Part shown: positions 43,003 to 52,194 of the stretch, one piece after another
Layout of the letters: each line of letters starts with the position of its first letter
Numbering within the stretch: position 1 is the stretch's first letter
NCBI GenBank assembly: GCA_016192455.1
Contig: JACPUC010000008.1
Location: 270,297 to 334,296, forward strand
DNA: 64,000 nucleotides
Reading direction: 5' to 3'
From: Candidatus Tectimicrobiota bacterium
GTDB lineage: Bacteria; JACPUC01
Notes under the pieces: generated by a model
The model's database searches: none
Told to the model about the DNA's origin: nothing
Seen by the model: only the letters and a program-made list of their open reading frames with translations
Program-made: the position numbers and the translations under genes

Positions 43003-43899
43003 GATCCGACCTGCAGCAGCCCGCACGACTCCTGGCGGGGAGGGGAGTGGGGCTGGAACGTGCTGGACTGTGGCACGGTGCAGCCGCGAGGTAAAGGGCA
43101 AAGCCAGCGCCGCCACAACTTCACCCTCATGCCGAGGAGTCGATCCTGTCGCTTCCCCGCCCCGATCCCTTCGCGGAGCCGCGGTGATTCCCTTCGCGGG
43201 CGACCCTGCGCCGGGGGGCGCCAGGCGGACGCGGTCGCTGTTTCGAACGGGCCTCCACTTCGGCTTCAAGAGAGCAAGGGGCCCGGCCGACCTGTCCCCC
43301 AGGCGGCTGCCCCAGCGGGAGTTCCGCCAGCCGCTGTCACTCGGCGAGGTCGTGGTCCCCTTCTGTTAAGCAGTTCACACAAGATCTGGTAAGGGTTTTG
43401 GCAGTTAACCACAATATACGCAAAGATCCCCCTGATTTCAGCCGCTAAGCCCGCCGCCACGCGAAACGCCACAGGATGCCAGGAATACGGCACAAGATTC
43501 AGGAAATCAACGTGTTCCGGTCTACCCCTGGATTCGACACGGTCCGTTCCGGCAACGGCTCGTACGGACGCCATGCAGGGAGGAGGTTAAGATTTTGGCT
43601 GCCACTATATCTTGTGCTGTCTTTCTGGCTCCTCTCCAATATCTTGTATTTTTCTCTTGACAACTTCGTTCTCTAGTGGAATCGTATGGCGAAGGTAAGT
43701 CCTGTCGGCAAGGGGCGGCAGGGCAGCAGCATGCAGGGGAGTCCAAGGTTCTGAGAAGCGGCATGTATGGCGCGCCTTCGTGTCACGCCGGGAACGCCAC
43801 AGCGACGGGGTGAGGGGCCGCGCGCGCGGCGGCATTCGCCACCGGGGCGCTTGGGCATCGAGGCAGGTCAGGAGGCTGGCATTGCAGGGGAGAGGAACG
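43003..43899. other. Long intergenic region (about 0.9 kb) without a recognised gene
   Basis: No convincing protein gene on either strand. The right half is less GC-rich, carries TTGACA with a weak -10 downstream near 43656, a strong GGGAGGAGG sequence followed only by a very short TTG frame, and TATCTTGT repeated twice about 45 nt apart. This may be the promoter and leader region of the unusual regulator gene that follows. Confidence 0.3.
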
Positions 43900-44559
43900 A
43901 TGAAGTTCAAGGAACGTATTCGCGAGCTTCGCACCGCATTGGGCCTCTCGCAGCGGCAGTTCGCCGAGGTGGCGGGGCTCAGCACCACGGCGATCTACTA
44001 CTACGAGTGTGGCCGGCGCATCCCGCGCGAGAAGAGCTTGCAGAAGATCATCTCCTCCTTCCACATCAGCCCGAAGAAGTTCTACAACGGGCTGCGCCTC
44101 CAGGAAGAGCGCCAGGGGCGCAAGATTTACATGGAGGCGGAGTGGCTGCGCTCGCTCTACGTGGATCAGGGCTTCACGGCAGCCCAGATCGCCCGCCTGC
44201 GGAGTTGCAGCAAGTCCGCCGTCCTCTCCAGGCTGCGGGAGTACAACATCGAGCGCCGGCCCCGCTTTGGCCGTTCCGGCCCGCAGAGGATTATGAGCCA
44301 TCCCGAGGTGGTGCAGGAGCTCTTGGCGAACCGCTTCGAGTGCCAGGAATGGTTGGGTCTCCTGCCGTCCACGGAGGCATGGGTGTTGACCCGCCGTCTC
44401 GGTCTCCTCGGCGAGCGGGTGCACACCCTGCAGGAGCTGGGCAATTCGTTGGGGCTGACGCGCGAGCGCATCCGCCAGATTCAGAACAGCGGCCTTGATC
44501 GTCTGCGCCGCCTGCACGTGACCGCCCCGACCTTCGTGCGCGCCGTCGCGGCTGGCTAG
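43900..44559 (+). CDS. Unusual regulator: XRE HTH, second HTH and sigma-70 region-4-like domain
   Basis: A 219-aa protein with three DNA-binding modules. Residues 1-62 are an XRE/cI-type HTH (LGLSQRQFAEVAGLSTTAIYY, then YECGRRIPREKSL). Residues 78-118 contain a second HTH (GFTAAQIARLRSCSKSAVLS). Residues 157-205 match sigma-70 region 4, including the recognition helix TLQELGNSLGLTRERIRQIQ and LDRLRRL. No sigma region 2 or 3 is present, so it is not a complete sigma factor. It could be a promoter-specific activator contacting the -35 element or RNA polymerase. ATG after AGAGGAACG. I do not recognise a described family with this order. Confidence 0.75.
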   Translation: MKFKERIRELRTALGLSQRQFAEVAGLSTTAIYYYECGRRIPREKSLQKIISSFHISPKKFYNGLRLQEERQGRKIYMEAEWLRSLYVDQGFTAAQIARLRSCSKSAVLSRLREYNIERRPRFGRSGPQRIMSHPEVVQELLANRFECQEWLGLLPSTEAWVLTRRLGLLGERVHTLQELGNSLGLTRERIRQIQNSGLDRLRRLHVTAPTFVRAVAAG

Positions 44560-44664
44560 CGGGACATCTGAAGCGTGCGTTGGCGGATTTGATCCGTTCC
44601 AGGTGGCGTTGGTAGGCTGGTTTCTTGTAGGGAAGCCTTGCTCCTCTCCACTTCTCACATCGGT

Positions 44665-44700
44665 TCCCTCTCTTCTTGGGAGAGGGGCCGGGGTGAGGTT
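44665..44700. repeat. CCCTCTC/GAGAGGG hairpin of the common intergenic repeat type
   Basis: CCCTCTC-TTCTTGG-GAGAGGG followed by GCCGGGGTGAGG. This combination recurs in intergenic regions of many high-GC bacteria as a dispersed repeat. It lies between the convergent regulator and M28 peptidase genes and could act as a bidirectional terminator. Confidence 0.45.
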
Positions 44701-44807
44701 TGGCCGGGGGGGCGCGGATTCGACGCCTCCCTGACATCCTGTCTCGCAGGCGAGGGATACGGTCTCCCCGGCGGTCTCTCGCCTTCGTCCCGGGGCGCGC
44801 CGCGCCA

Positions 44808-45761
44808 TCATTCCCTCCCCGCCTCTTGCCGCACAAATAGCTCGATTGCCGGCAGGGTCTCGAGCACCAGCTCGCCCACCACTTTGAGGCTCTTCAAGCT
44901 CAGCTTATCCAGGGTATCCTCGGCGGTGTGCCAGAACGGTCCCGGCTCCGTTGCCGCGCCGTACGAGAAGTCGATGAGGTCGACGGCGGGGATACCGGCC
45001 CGCCGGAAGGGGAGGTGGTCATCCTGAATGCTCGACTCCCGGCTGCTGAAGAACCCTTCCAACCGCAGGCGACGGGCGCTCTCCAGGAAGAGCCCGAGGA
45101 GCGCGGGTGAGGAGAACCCTTCCCGCAGGAGGTTGAGGTCACGGTCGCCGACGAGGTCCAGGATCACCGCGGCCTTGATCGCCGCCAGCCATCCCTCCTC
45201 CTCCCCCACCTCGATGAAATGCCGGCTGCCGTACAGTCCATCGACTGACGAGAAGTCCCGCAAGGCCTCTTCGCCATCGAAGAAGACAAAGAGCAGGGTC
45301 AAGCGCTGGGGCTTGGCGGCAAGCACGCGCGCCAGCTCCAGGAGCACCCCGACGCCCGATCCCCCATCATTGGCCCCCACAAAGGTGAAGGTGGAAAAGA
45401 GCTTCGTGTCGTAGTGGCAGGCCAGCACCAGGGCCGCCGGCTCCTCTCCCGCCAGGATGCCGACGATGTTGGTCATCTCCATCTCACCGAGCGGGGTCGC
45501 GGCGGTGAAACGCTGCAGCTCCACGCGCAGTCCCGCCGCCTCGAGCTGCTTCGCGAGGTACTCCTGGACTCGGCGCGACGCCGCCGTTCCGGGCGGATGC
45601 GGACCGAAGTCAACGAAACGCTTGACGTGCTCGTAGGCGCGCGCGGCATCGAAGCGGGGCGCAGCCGGGAGAAGCGTGGTGGGGGCGCTTTGCGCCGCGA
45701 GAGGAAGGACTACCAGCCAGCTCAGGAGCATGGGTGGGAGGAGGCGGAGACGACGACGCAC
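44808..45761 (-). CDS. Exported M28-family zinc peptidase / glutaminyl cyclase-like
   Basis: A 317-aa secreted protein with a signal peptide (PPMLLSWLVVLPLAAQSAP). Metal and catalytic motifs are LACHYDTK, GANDGGSGVGVLLELA, VFFDGEEAL, VILDLVGD and PFWHTAEDTLDKL. The pattern of Asp/Glu/His and the region QDDHLPFRRAGIP are closest to glutaminyl-peptide cyclotransferases of the M28 family. It may cyclise N-terminal Gln or act as an aminopeptidase. It starts at GTG. It converges with the sigma-4-like regulator gene. Confidence 0.88.
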   Translation of the reverse strand: MRRRLRLLPPMLLSWLVVLPLAAQSAPTTLLPAAPRFDAARAYEHVKRFVDFGPHPPGTAASRRVQEYLAKQLEAAGLRVELQRFTAATPLGEMEMTNIVGILAGEEPAALVLACHYDTKLFSTFTFVGANDGGSGVGVLLELARVLAAKPQRLTLLFVFFDGEEALRDFSSVDGLYGSRHFIEVGEEEGWLAAIKAAVILDLVGDRDLNLLREGFSSPALLGLFLESARRLRLEGFFSSRESSIQDDHLPFRRAGIPAVDLIDFSYGAATEPGPFWHTAEDTLDKLSLKSLKVVGELVLETLPAIELFVRQEAGRE

Positions 45762-45997
45762 GGTGAGAACTTACCGGAAGGGAAGAGGTGCGGCACGCTG
45801 TTCAGGTCTGCGTGGTCCTGCGCTTGCCCGCGCCAGCCAATCGTACGTGAAGTGCGCGGCTGTGGCAAGGAAGCTGCCTTCGCTCAGCTCGTCGGGAGCT
45901 TGGCACGAACCGCGGTGGGGTTCTCGAGCGTGCGACCGGGAGGGAGCCTTGGCGCCGCGATGGTCGGGAATCCGCCGCCGGAGCGCGCGGTCGGCGA

Positions 45998-46567
45998 TCA
46001 GACCCTTCTCACCTTGGCCAGCCAGCGACGCACGGTGGCGAGGCGGATGTTCGCCGGCAGCGCCTGAAGCGCGGTAACGAGATCGTAGAGCTCTTCATCG
46101 GCCTCGGCGCGCAAGACGATGGGAGCCGCGCTCTCCTGCTTGGAGCGTGGGAGCGGAGCGGCGCCGCCGCCGGCCGGCAGCGCCGTCCCCCGCGCAAGGG
46201 GCGCGCGCATCACATACTCGGATGGTTCCTCGCGCACGCCGCCTGAACGGGCAACAAAAGCCGCATCGACGAGGTAGCCCTCCACCCCCCGCAGCCCCGG
46301 CCCCTGGCGCGCGAGGCGCGCCGGAACACGCTCCTCCCACTGGATAGGCGCCTCCTCCTGGAAGCCGAGCAACCAGTCGGCACTGACGTCGAAGACGCTA
46401 CAGATCTTCTTCAGGAGATTGCGGCTCAACCCCTGCTTGCCCGATTCAATCACCGAGATGAAGGCGCGCGACATGCCAAGGCGCCGAGCAAACTCGGCCT
46501 GCGTGAGGCCGTGCCCTTGCCGCAGCAACCGCAGTCGAGCAGAAGGATTGCTTTTATTTGTTGACAT
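45998..46567 (-). CDS. XRE-family transcriptional regulator with unknown C-terminal region
   Basis: A 189-aa protein. Residues 8-68 are an XRE HTH (LRQGHGLTQAEFARRLGMSR, AFISVIESGKQGLS, FDVSADWLLG). The remaining 120 residues have no recognised domain; the end (LYDLVTALQALPANIRLATVRRWLAKVRRV) is helical. One of three XRE-type regulators in 4 kb. A TTGACA-N17-TACACA promoter lies upstream at 46869-46897. Confidence 0.8.
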   Translation of the reverse strand: MSTNKSNPSARLRLLRQGHGLTQAEFARRLGMSRAFISVIESGKQGLSRNLLKKICSVFDVSADWLLGFQEEAPIQWEERVPARLARQGPGLRGVEGYLVDAAFVARSGGVREEPSEYVMRAPLARGTALPAGGGAAPLPRSKQESAAPIVLRAEADEELYDLVTALQALPANIRLATVRRWLAKVRRV

Positions 46568-46868
46568 CCTGTTGATCCACGCCTATCTTCAGGGTTGAGG
46601 CGGCGAACCGTGACGCCAAGGCGGTCCCGGGGCCGCGCCGGCTCTCTCCCGCCTCTGGGTCGCCGCCGGCGGCGCGGCAGGGCGTCGCCGCTGGCGGTCC
46701 CCTGCGGTCGGTCGCACGCTTCTCGCCTCGGCGGAGCGTTGCTGCTCGGCGTGCGCCTGAAGAACGCCGAACGCGCCTCGGCGCGTCGCCCGCGAGCGCA
46801 AGAGAGGTGAAACTCGCTGAGAAAACGACTTCGGCAAAGGCACCAACGTAGGTGTGATTCATTCACTC

Positions 46869-46897
46869 TGTGTAGAACGCTATAGGCGCCGTGTCAA
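46869..46897 (-). promoter_or_regulatory. Promoter for the minus-strand XRE gene
   Basis: On the minus strand TTGACA (46897-46892) is followed after 17 nt by TACACA (46874-46869). GTGTTGACAC around the -35 box is partly palindromic and may be an operator. It lies about 300 nt upstream of the XRE start. Confidence 0.4.
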
Positions 46898-47689
46898 CAC
46901 CTCTTTGCAGAAATGCAAGGTGAGTGGCAGACAAGGAGCAAGGCAAGCATGACTGCGATCCCCGCGCGGGAGGGTGGCCGATCAAGGCGGCCGCCGCAAG
47001 TCGAAGCAGGGAGCCACGCGGAGCCAGGCGCCTGTCGCCTGCTCAGATCTCGCTGCAGCACGCCGATCCTCTTCGAACTGGAGATCGTTGCTTCACAACA
47101 AAGGATGACGATGATCATAAATCACAAACATCTTATTTCTGTATATCAAAAATAAGCGTTTTGCTTTTAACATGAGAGAAAATCGTGTCCACTGCCTGTC
47201 ACCCCATGCAGTGATCAAGGGAGAAAAAATTCGCCCCGGAAAGATCTTCAAGCTTCAAAAAGTCGTTGCAGAAAGTTCGACACTTTGCTAAATAGACTCT
47301 ATACTTGATTATACAAAGTACTGCTACTACTGGTTTGGTCTCATTCGGGACTGTGGTGGAGGGGAACAGGGAGGGCACTGTGGCGGCATGGGCGGTCGAG
47401 CTTTACCTCCCCCATTCCCTGCTGCCACTCATCGCCGGCCTGGAGGGGTCTTCGATGAGCTTTCATGGTGGCGCTGCACGCCACACCACGGCGTGGATCG
47501 CTGCCCCTGGCCGGGACGAAACCTGAAGTTCGAGACTCTACCATAAATCAGGCTGCTTTGGGCGGCAGCCTGGGCAGCGTAGACAGGCGGCCTGCTGGCG
47601 AAAGGAGCCAGAGGAGGCCAGAAGGGGTTATCCACAGCGAGCCCGTGGATCACCCGCTTCGTTCGACCATGACAGAGAAGGCGCTACCC
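46898..47689. other. Intergenic region between divergent XRE genes
   Basis: About 0.8 kb with no recognised gene. The 47120-47330 part is AT-rich relative to its surroundings and carries candidate promoters (for example TTCGAC-18 nt-TATACT) and the inverted repeat described at 47302. Nothing else could be identified. Confidence 0.35.
47302..47320 (+). promoter_or_regulatory. Candidate XRE operator
   Basis: TACTT-GATTATACA-AAGTA is a perfect 5-bp inverted repeat overlapping candidate -10 sequences (TATACT, TTATAC) upstream of the XRE/ImmA gene pair. Size and symmetry fit cI/XRE-type operators. Confidence 0.35.
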
Positions 47690-48106
47690 ATGGACATCGG
47701 TTCATTCATTCGCATGCACAGGAAACGACTCGACTTGACGCAGGAAGATATCGCCCGGGCGCTCGGCTACGACAACTACCAGATGATCTCCAATATCGAG
47801 CGCGGCATCGCCTCGCTGCCAAAGTTCAAGGTGCCGAAACTCGCTGAAATCCTGCAGGTGGCGGAGGCGGACATCCTGGACACCAGCTTCAAGGGACGGA
47901 AGCTCGGTGAGAACCGCGATATCCGGGTGCTCTTCGAGCGCGGCATGAACCAGCGCAAGTCAGCCATGTCCGTCGTGATTGACAAGGAGGATGAACCCGA
48001 GTTATACCGCATTATCACCAGGGTGCGAAACTCGAAGGTGCGGGACAAGTTCATCTCCATCGCCAATACCCTGCTTGACCTTGAACCGGAAGAGCGGCAG
48101 AACTAG
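47690..48106 (+). CDS. XRE-family regulator paired with ImmA/IrrE peptidase
   Basis: A 138-aa regulator with an N-terminal HTH (IGSFIRMHRKRLDLTQEDIA, RALGYDNYQMISNIERGIAS) and a helical C-terminus (MSVVIDKEDEPELYRIITRV). It starts at the ATG preceded by AGAAGG; an ATG 21 nt upstream is possible. The adjacent downstream gene encodes an ImmA/IrrE-type metallopeptidase, which in known pairs cleaves or relieves the XRE repressor, so the two probably form a stress- or damage-responsive switch. Confidence 0.85.
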   Translation: MDIGSFIRMHRKRLDLTQEDIARALGYDNYQMISNIERGIASLPKFKVPKLAEILQVAEADILDTSFKGRKLGENRDIRVLFERGMNQRKSAMSVVIDKEDEPELYRIITRVRNSKVRDKFISIANTLLDLEPEERQN

Positions 48107-48173
48107 CGCGCACGACGAGCGCTCGCGGACCTAGCCTACGGGGTGGGAGAGACGCCACCAAGGTAGTCGCCTG

Positions 48174-48743
48174 ATGTTGTCGCGCACGAACGAAATCATC
48201 AGAAGCGTCACCGAGATTCATCTCGCCACGCGCTTCACCGATCCGCCGTTCAGTGTGCGCGAGTTCTCGAAGTACTACCCCGCCTTTCAATTTCAGGCCT
48301 CCACCGACCTGCCGGCCGGCATCGACGGCCAGCTCGTCGTGCAGGACGGGCGCAACTACGTCTTTTTTCGCAAGGGACAGTCGCACGTCCGTAACCGCTT
48401 CACGATCTGTCACGAAGTCGGCCATGCCTTCCTGCACGTCGAGGAGGAGGCATTCAAGTGCGATGCGGTGGAACATCGCGGCCGCGACTACTTCCTCCAT
48501 CGTCCCATCAAGGAGCAGGAAGCCGACTTCTTCGCCGCGGAACTGCTCGTTCCACTCCCCATGCTGGATCGCTTCGTCCTCGATGATTTGAATACCGTGA
48601 AGGAGAAGGAACACCAAGAGCTTGTGCGGGTGCTGGCGGAGAAGTTCATGGTCTCCAAACCGTGCATGCAGCTCCGTCTGGAAGACCTCAACGACATTCG
48701 CCGCACCACTGCTGGGCGGGGCGTCTATCTGAAGCGAGCGTAA
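48174..48743 (+). CDS. ImmA/IrrE-family zinc metallopeptidase
   Basis: A 189-aa protein with the zinc motif H80-E81-V-G-H84 (RFTICHEVGHAFLH) and a third ligand in PIKEQEADFFAAELLVP (the Glu of EADFFA). This COG2856-type peptidase acts on XRE repressors in ICEBs1 ImmA/ImmR and IrrE/DdrO. It follows the XRE gene after 67 nt on the same strand. No integrative element genes are beside it, so it may be a domesticated chromosomal switch. Confidence 0.9.
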   Translation: MLSRTNEIIRSVTEIHLATRFTDPPFSVREFSKYYPAFQFQASTDLPAGIDGQLVVQDGRNYVFFRKGQSHVRNRFTICHEVGHAFLHVEEEAFKCDAVEHRGRDYFLHRPIKEQEADFFAAELLVPLPMLDRFVLDDLNTVKEKEHQELVRVLAEKFMVSKPCMQLRLEDLNDIRRTTAGRGVYLKRA

Positions 48744-48919
48744 CGCCCGCGTCCCGCCGGCAGGGCGCGAGCTGCAACGGGGCGACCGGCGACCCCGCGG
48801 CTGCCTGCCGCCGGCGAGCTCCCGCCTTCGGCTTTACGGCGCCGGCATCCTGGCCGCGGCCCGTGGAGCACGCGGCTGCCGCGCCGCGCTTCACGGCACG
48901 CCCCCGGTCCCTCCTTCAG

Positions 48920-50098
48920 CTATTCCATCCTCCCGATCACTCCCTGCTCGATGAGGTCGGCGATCTCCCCCTCCTGGTAGCCGAGCTCGCGCAGCAAGCT
49001 CTCGGAATGCGCCCCGCGAGGCGGAGGCGGGGTGTCGGTTAGGCGTTGCGCCCCGGTGACGCGCAGGGGCGACCCCACCTGGATGGACCCCGGAACCACG
49101 TCCGCGCGCCCCATGCCGCGCGCCGCCACCTGCGGATCGGCAAGGACCTCGTCGAGCCGCCGCACCGACCCCCAGGCCACCTCCCGACCGGCCAGCAAGG
49201 CTTCCCATTCCGCCAGCGTGCGGCTGGCCATGAGCGCCTCGAGGCGCTCCCGCAGCTCCGGGTGCTCGTGCAGGGGGGTGAATTGCGCCTCAATGAGGTC
49301 GGGGCGCTCCACCAGGGTGCAGAAGGCGCGCCAGAACTTCTCCTCCAGGTTGCCCAGGGTGAGGAAGCGGCCGTCCTTGGTGCGATAGACGTTGTAGCAG
49401 GGGGCGCCGCCGGTGAAGTGTCCGCTTCCCCGCTGCGGCATCTCGCCGCTGGCGAGCAAGCGCTCGAGGTGGAACCCGAGCATGGCGACGACGCAATCGA
49501 GCATGGCGACGTCGACGTAGCAGCCCCGCCCGGTGCGCTCCCGCTGCAGCAAGCCGATCAGCAAGCCGATGCAGGCCATCATGCCGCCGGCCAGGTCGGC
49601 GGTCAGCACGCCGGGGATAACGGGGGGGCCGTTGTGCGGGCCGTTCAAATCGAGGGCGCCGCCGAAGGCCATGTAGTTGACATCATGCCCCACCCAGGTG
49701 CGGTAGGGCCCCTCCTGCCCGTAGCCGCTGAGCGAGCAGTAGACGAGCTGCGGGTTCAGGCGATGCAGCTCCTCCACCCCAAGCCCAAGCTGGGCCATGA
49801 CCCCGGGGCGGAACCCCTCCAGCAGCCCCTGCGCCGTCGCCGCCAGGCGCCGAAACGCCTCCCGTCCGGCCGGCGCCTTCAGATTGATCATCAGGCTCTT
49901 CTTGTTGCGATGCACCGAGTAGGGGGGGGCGAAGCCGCCCAGCTCAGGGCGCGGGGTGCGCAGAGGATTGGTGCCCTGGAGGTCTTCGATCATGATGACC
50001 TCGGCGCCATGGTCGGCGAGCAGCCAGGTGCCGAACGGACCCGGCAGGTGGCGGCAGAGATCGATGATTCGCAGACCGTTCAGCATCGAAAGCGGCAT
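48920..50098 (-). CDS. CaiB/BaiF-family (class III) CoA-transferase
   Basis: A 392-aa class III CoA-transferase. Landmarks: RIIDLCRHLPGPFGTWLLADHGAEVIMIED (split here as the N-terminal frame), NKKSLMINLKAPAGREAF, the catalytic Asp in WVGHDVNYMAFGGAL, GVLTADLAGGMMACIGLL and PCYNVYRTKDGRFLTLG. Related enzymes move CoA between carboxylic acids or racemise 2-methylacyl-CoAs; the exact substrate is unknown. ATG after GGAGGGAG. Divergent from the HypE-like gene. Confidence 0.88.
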   Translation of the reverse strand: MPLSMLNGLRIIDLCRHLPGPFGTWLLADHGAEVIMIEDLQGTNPLRTPRPELGGFAPPYSVHRNKKSLMINLKAPAGREAFRRLAATAQGLLEGFRPGVMAQLGLGVEELHRLNPQLVYCSLSGYGQEGPYRTWVGHDVNYMAFGGALDLNGPHNGPPVIPGVLTADLAGGMMACIGLLIGLLQRERTGRGCYVDVAMLDCVVAMLGFHLERLLASGEMPQRGSGHFTGGAPCYNVYRTKDGRFLTLGNLEEKFWRAFCTLVERPDLIEAQFTPLHEHPELRERLEALMASRTLAEWEALLAGREVAWGSVRRLDEVLADPQVAARGMGRADVVPGSIQVGSPLRVTGAQRLTDTPPPPRGAHSESLLRELGYQEGEIADLIEQGVIGRME

Positions 50099-50392
50099 GG
50101 CATGCTCCCTCCGTCGTCATGGGGTGTCCGTCAGAAGGTTCAGGGGAACGCGGCGCATCTGGCATGGCGGCCCAACCCCGGCCCGTCGGCTGCGCGTTTG
50201 GCCCCGCGGCGACCTTGGCTGGGAGGCCCCGCCGCATCCTGCAAGCCGAGGAGCGCCACGGCCTCCGGCCCCGCCATCCCATCCCGGCGCGTTGACGGGC
50301 GTTGCCAAAGCCAACTATACCGTAGCGAAGGGGACGGGAGCGCTCGTTCGTTGCGCTGCCGCCATAAGGTTCTCCCCTTGCGAGTCGGGGCG

Positions 50393-51514
50393 ATGTCCGA
50401 ACACGCTCATCAGCATGCCGCTGACCAAAAGCAGCCCCTCGAGCCCGCCACCCCGCGGCGCCCACGGAACGCGCCGGCGACGCTTCGGCCCGGGAAGCTG
50501 CCGCCGCGGCTCTTGGAGCGTCTCCTCGAGGAGTGCCCCACGCGGGGCGCCGGGGTCATCCTCGGCCCAGCCTATGGCGAGGACGCCGCGGTGCTCGAAT
50601 TCGGCGACCGCTGCCTGGTGGCCGCGGCGGACCCCGTGACGTTCGCCGCCGACGCGCTTGGCTACTACGCCGTGGTGGTGAACGCGAACGATATCGCCAC
50701 GCGCGGCGCAACCCCCCGCTGGTTCCTCGCCACCGTGCTCCTCCCCGCCACAGCCACCGAGGAGCTCGCCCGCTCGATCTTCCAGGATATCGGCCGGGCC
50801 TGCCGGGAGCTCGGTGTGCTGCTCGTGGGCGGCCACTCCGAGGTGGTGGCGGAGCTGCCGCAGGCGATCGTCGCCGGCCACATGCTCGGCGAAGTCTCCA
50901 GGGCGAACCTGCGCACCACCGCGGCAGCCCGCGCGGGAGACCTTCTCCTGCTGACGAAATCGTTTCCTCTCGAGGGCGCCGCCATCCTGGCCCGCGACTT
51001 CAAGGATCGCCTGCCGGCCGGAGCCTATCGGCAGGAGGAGCTCGCCCAGGCGGCGGCAGCCCTCTTCGAGCCGGGCATCTGCGTGGTGCGCGACGCGGCG
51101 GCGGCCCTGAAGGCAGGCGGCGTGCACGCTCTCCACGACCCCACGGAAGGCGGCCTGGCGGAGGGCATCTGGGAGCTGGCGACCGCCGCCGGCCTCGGAG
51201 CAGAGGTACGGGCCGCCTCCCTGCCGCTGCTCCCCGTCGCCCAGCGCATGTGCGCCGATCTCGGCCTGGAGCCACTCGGCCTGATCGCCTCGGGGTCGCT
51301 GCTGCTTGCCGTTGCCCCGGAGTCGGCGGCGGACGTCCTGCGGTCACTGCGCGAGAGCAGGGTTTCCGCTTGCGCGATCGGCCGTCTCAGCGCCGAGCCG
51401 GGAGTCGTCCTCCTCACCACGGAGGATGGTTCGCAACGGCCTCTGCCGCGCTTCCCCGTCGATGAGCTCGCCAGGCTCATCGCCGGGAACGATCCCTTGA
51501 CGCCACATCCGTAA
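50393..51514 (+). CDS. AIR synthase-related protein (HypE/ThiL-like)
   Basis: A 373-aa protein of the PurM/HypE/SelD/ThiL superfamily: GPAYGEDAAVLEFGDRCLVAA for ATP/Mg binding, VVVNANDIATRGATPRWFLA, LVGGHSEVVAEL and DPTEGGLAEGIWELATAAG. HypE makes the cyanide ligand for [NiFe]-hydrogenase, but no other hyp genes are nearby and the C-terminal PRxC motif of HypE is not present, so this is more likely one of the stand-alone archaeal/bacterial HypE-like proteins of unknown substrate. N-terminal 40 residues are His/Pro-rich. Start is the ATG of MSEHAHQH. Confidence 0.75.
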   Translation: MSEHAHQHAADQKQPLEPATPRRPRNAPATLRPGKLPPRLLERLLEECPTRGAGVILGPAYGEDAAVLEFGDRCLVAAADPVTFAADALGYYAVVVNANDIATRGATPRWFLATVLLPATATEELARSIFQDIGRACRELGVLLVGGHSEVVAELPQAIVAGHMLGEVSRANLRTTAAARAGDLLLLTKSFPLEGAAILARDFKDRLPAGAYRQEELAQAAAALFEPGICVVRDAAAALKAGGVHALHDPTEGGLAEGIWELATAAGLGAEVRAASLPLLPVAQRMCADLGLEPLGLIASGSLLLAVAPESAADVLRSLRESRVSACAIGRLSAEPGVVLLTTEDGSQRPLPRFPVDELARLIAGNDPLTPHP

Positions 51515-51644
51515 TTACCTACCTTCCTCCTGTTCGCTGCCACGCGAGCCTCCCCGCGAAGAACCTGAGGGACCGCCTCGCCTCGCCGGCAGCCTTTCTC
51601 CGCACCGCAACGTGATCTCCGCAGCCGGAGAGAAAGCATACCCC

Positions 51645-52061
51645 ATGAGCACACCGCAAGCTACCTTGCCAAGCATTGCACTGCTCAGCACGGACCTCTT
51701 CTTCGCCACGAAACTCCGCGCGGCGGCGGCGCGCCTCGAGCGGCCCCTGCGCGTGCTGGCGGACGCCGCCGAGCTCGGCGGGATGGAGCCTCCATGCCTT
51801 GTCCTCATTGACCTGGAGACGCCTGCTCTCGATATCGAGGCCTGCATTGAGGAGGCGCGACGGCACACCGGCACGGCTCCCCTCATCGCCTTCGGACGGC
51901 ACACCCACCGGGAGCAACTGGAGAGAGCCAAGGCCGCCGGCTGCGCCGAGGTGCTGACGCGCTCGGACTTCGTTGCGCAGCTTGGCGACATCCTGCGGCT
52001 GGCAGGCGCGGCGCCTTCCTCTCGTTCCGGAATGTCTGGGGAAAAGGCTTCTTCCTCGTAA
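51645..52061 (+). CDS. Divergent receiver-like (response regulator fold) protein
   Basis: A 138-aa protein with an alternating alpha/beta pattern like a receiver domain: SIALLSTDLFFATKLRAAA, PCLVLIDLETPALDIEACIEE (Asp in LIDLE at the phosphoacceptor position), APLIAFGRHTHREQLERAKAAG and AEVLTRSDFVAQLGDIL. The early acidic pair of true receivers is not obvious, so phosphorylation is doubtful. No histidine kinase is adjacent. An upstream GTG (51612) is an alternative start. Confidence 0.6.
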   Translation: MSTPQATLPSIALLSTDLFFATKLRAAAARLERPLRVLADAAELGGMEPPCLVLIDLETPALDIEACIEEARRHTGTAPLIAFGRHTHREQLERAKAAGCAEVLTRSDFVAQLGDILRLAGAAPSSRSGMSGEKASSS

Positions 52062-52194
52062 CCCTGCGGGCGGGCCGAAGGCCGGAAAGGAGCTGGTGGC
52101 AGAGTAAGTGGCGCCCGAATGAGTGGGGCGAGAGCACCTTGCCCCCCTGGCTCTCCGCGCCCTTCTCGGACCCTCCCGCACCTCGCCGAGATCG

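Noticed and set aside
43476-43676. 66-codon + frame with one hydrophobic stretch
   Set aside because: No ribosome-binding site at its start and no recognisable similarity; too weak to call as a gene.
49046-50392. Upstream in-frame extension of the HypE-like gene on the + strand
   Set aside because: It overlaps the CoA-transferase on the other strand, which has full family motifs; the real start is at 50393.
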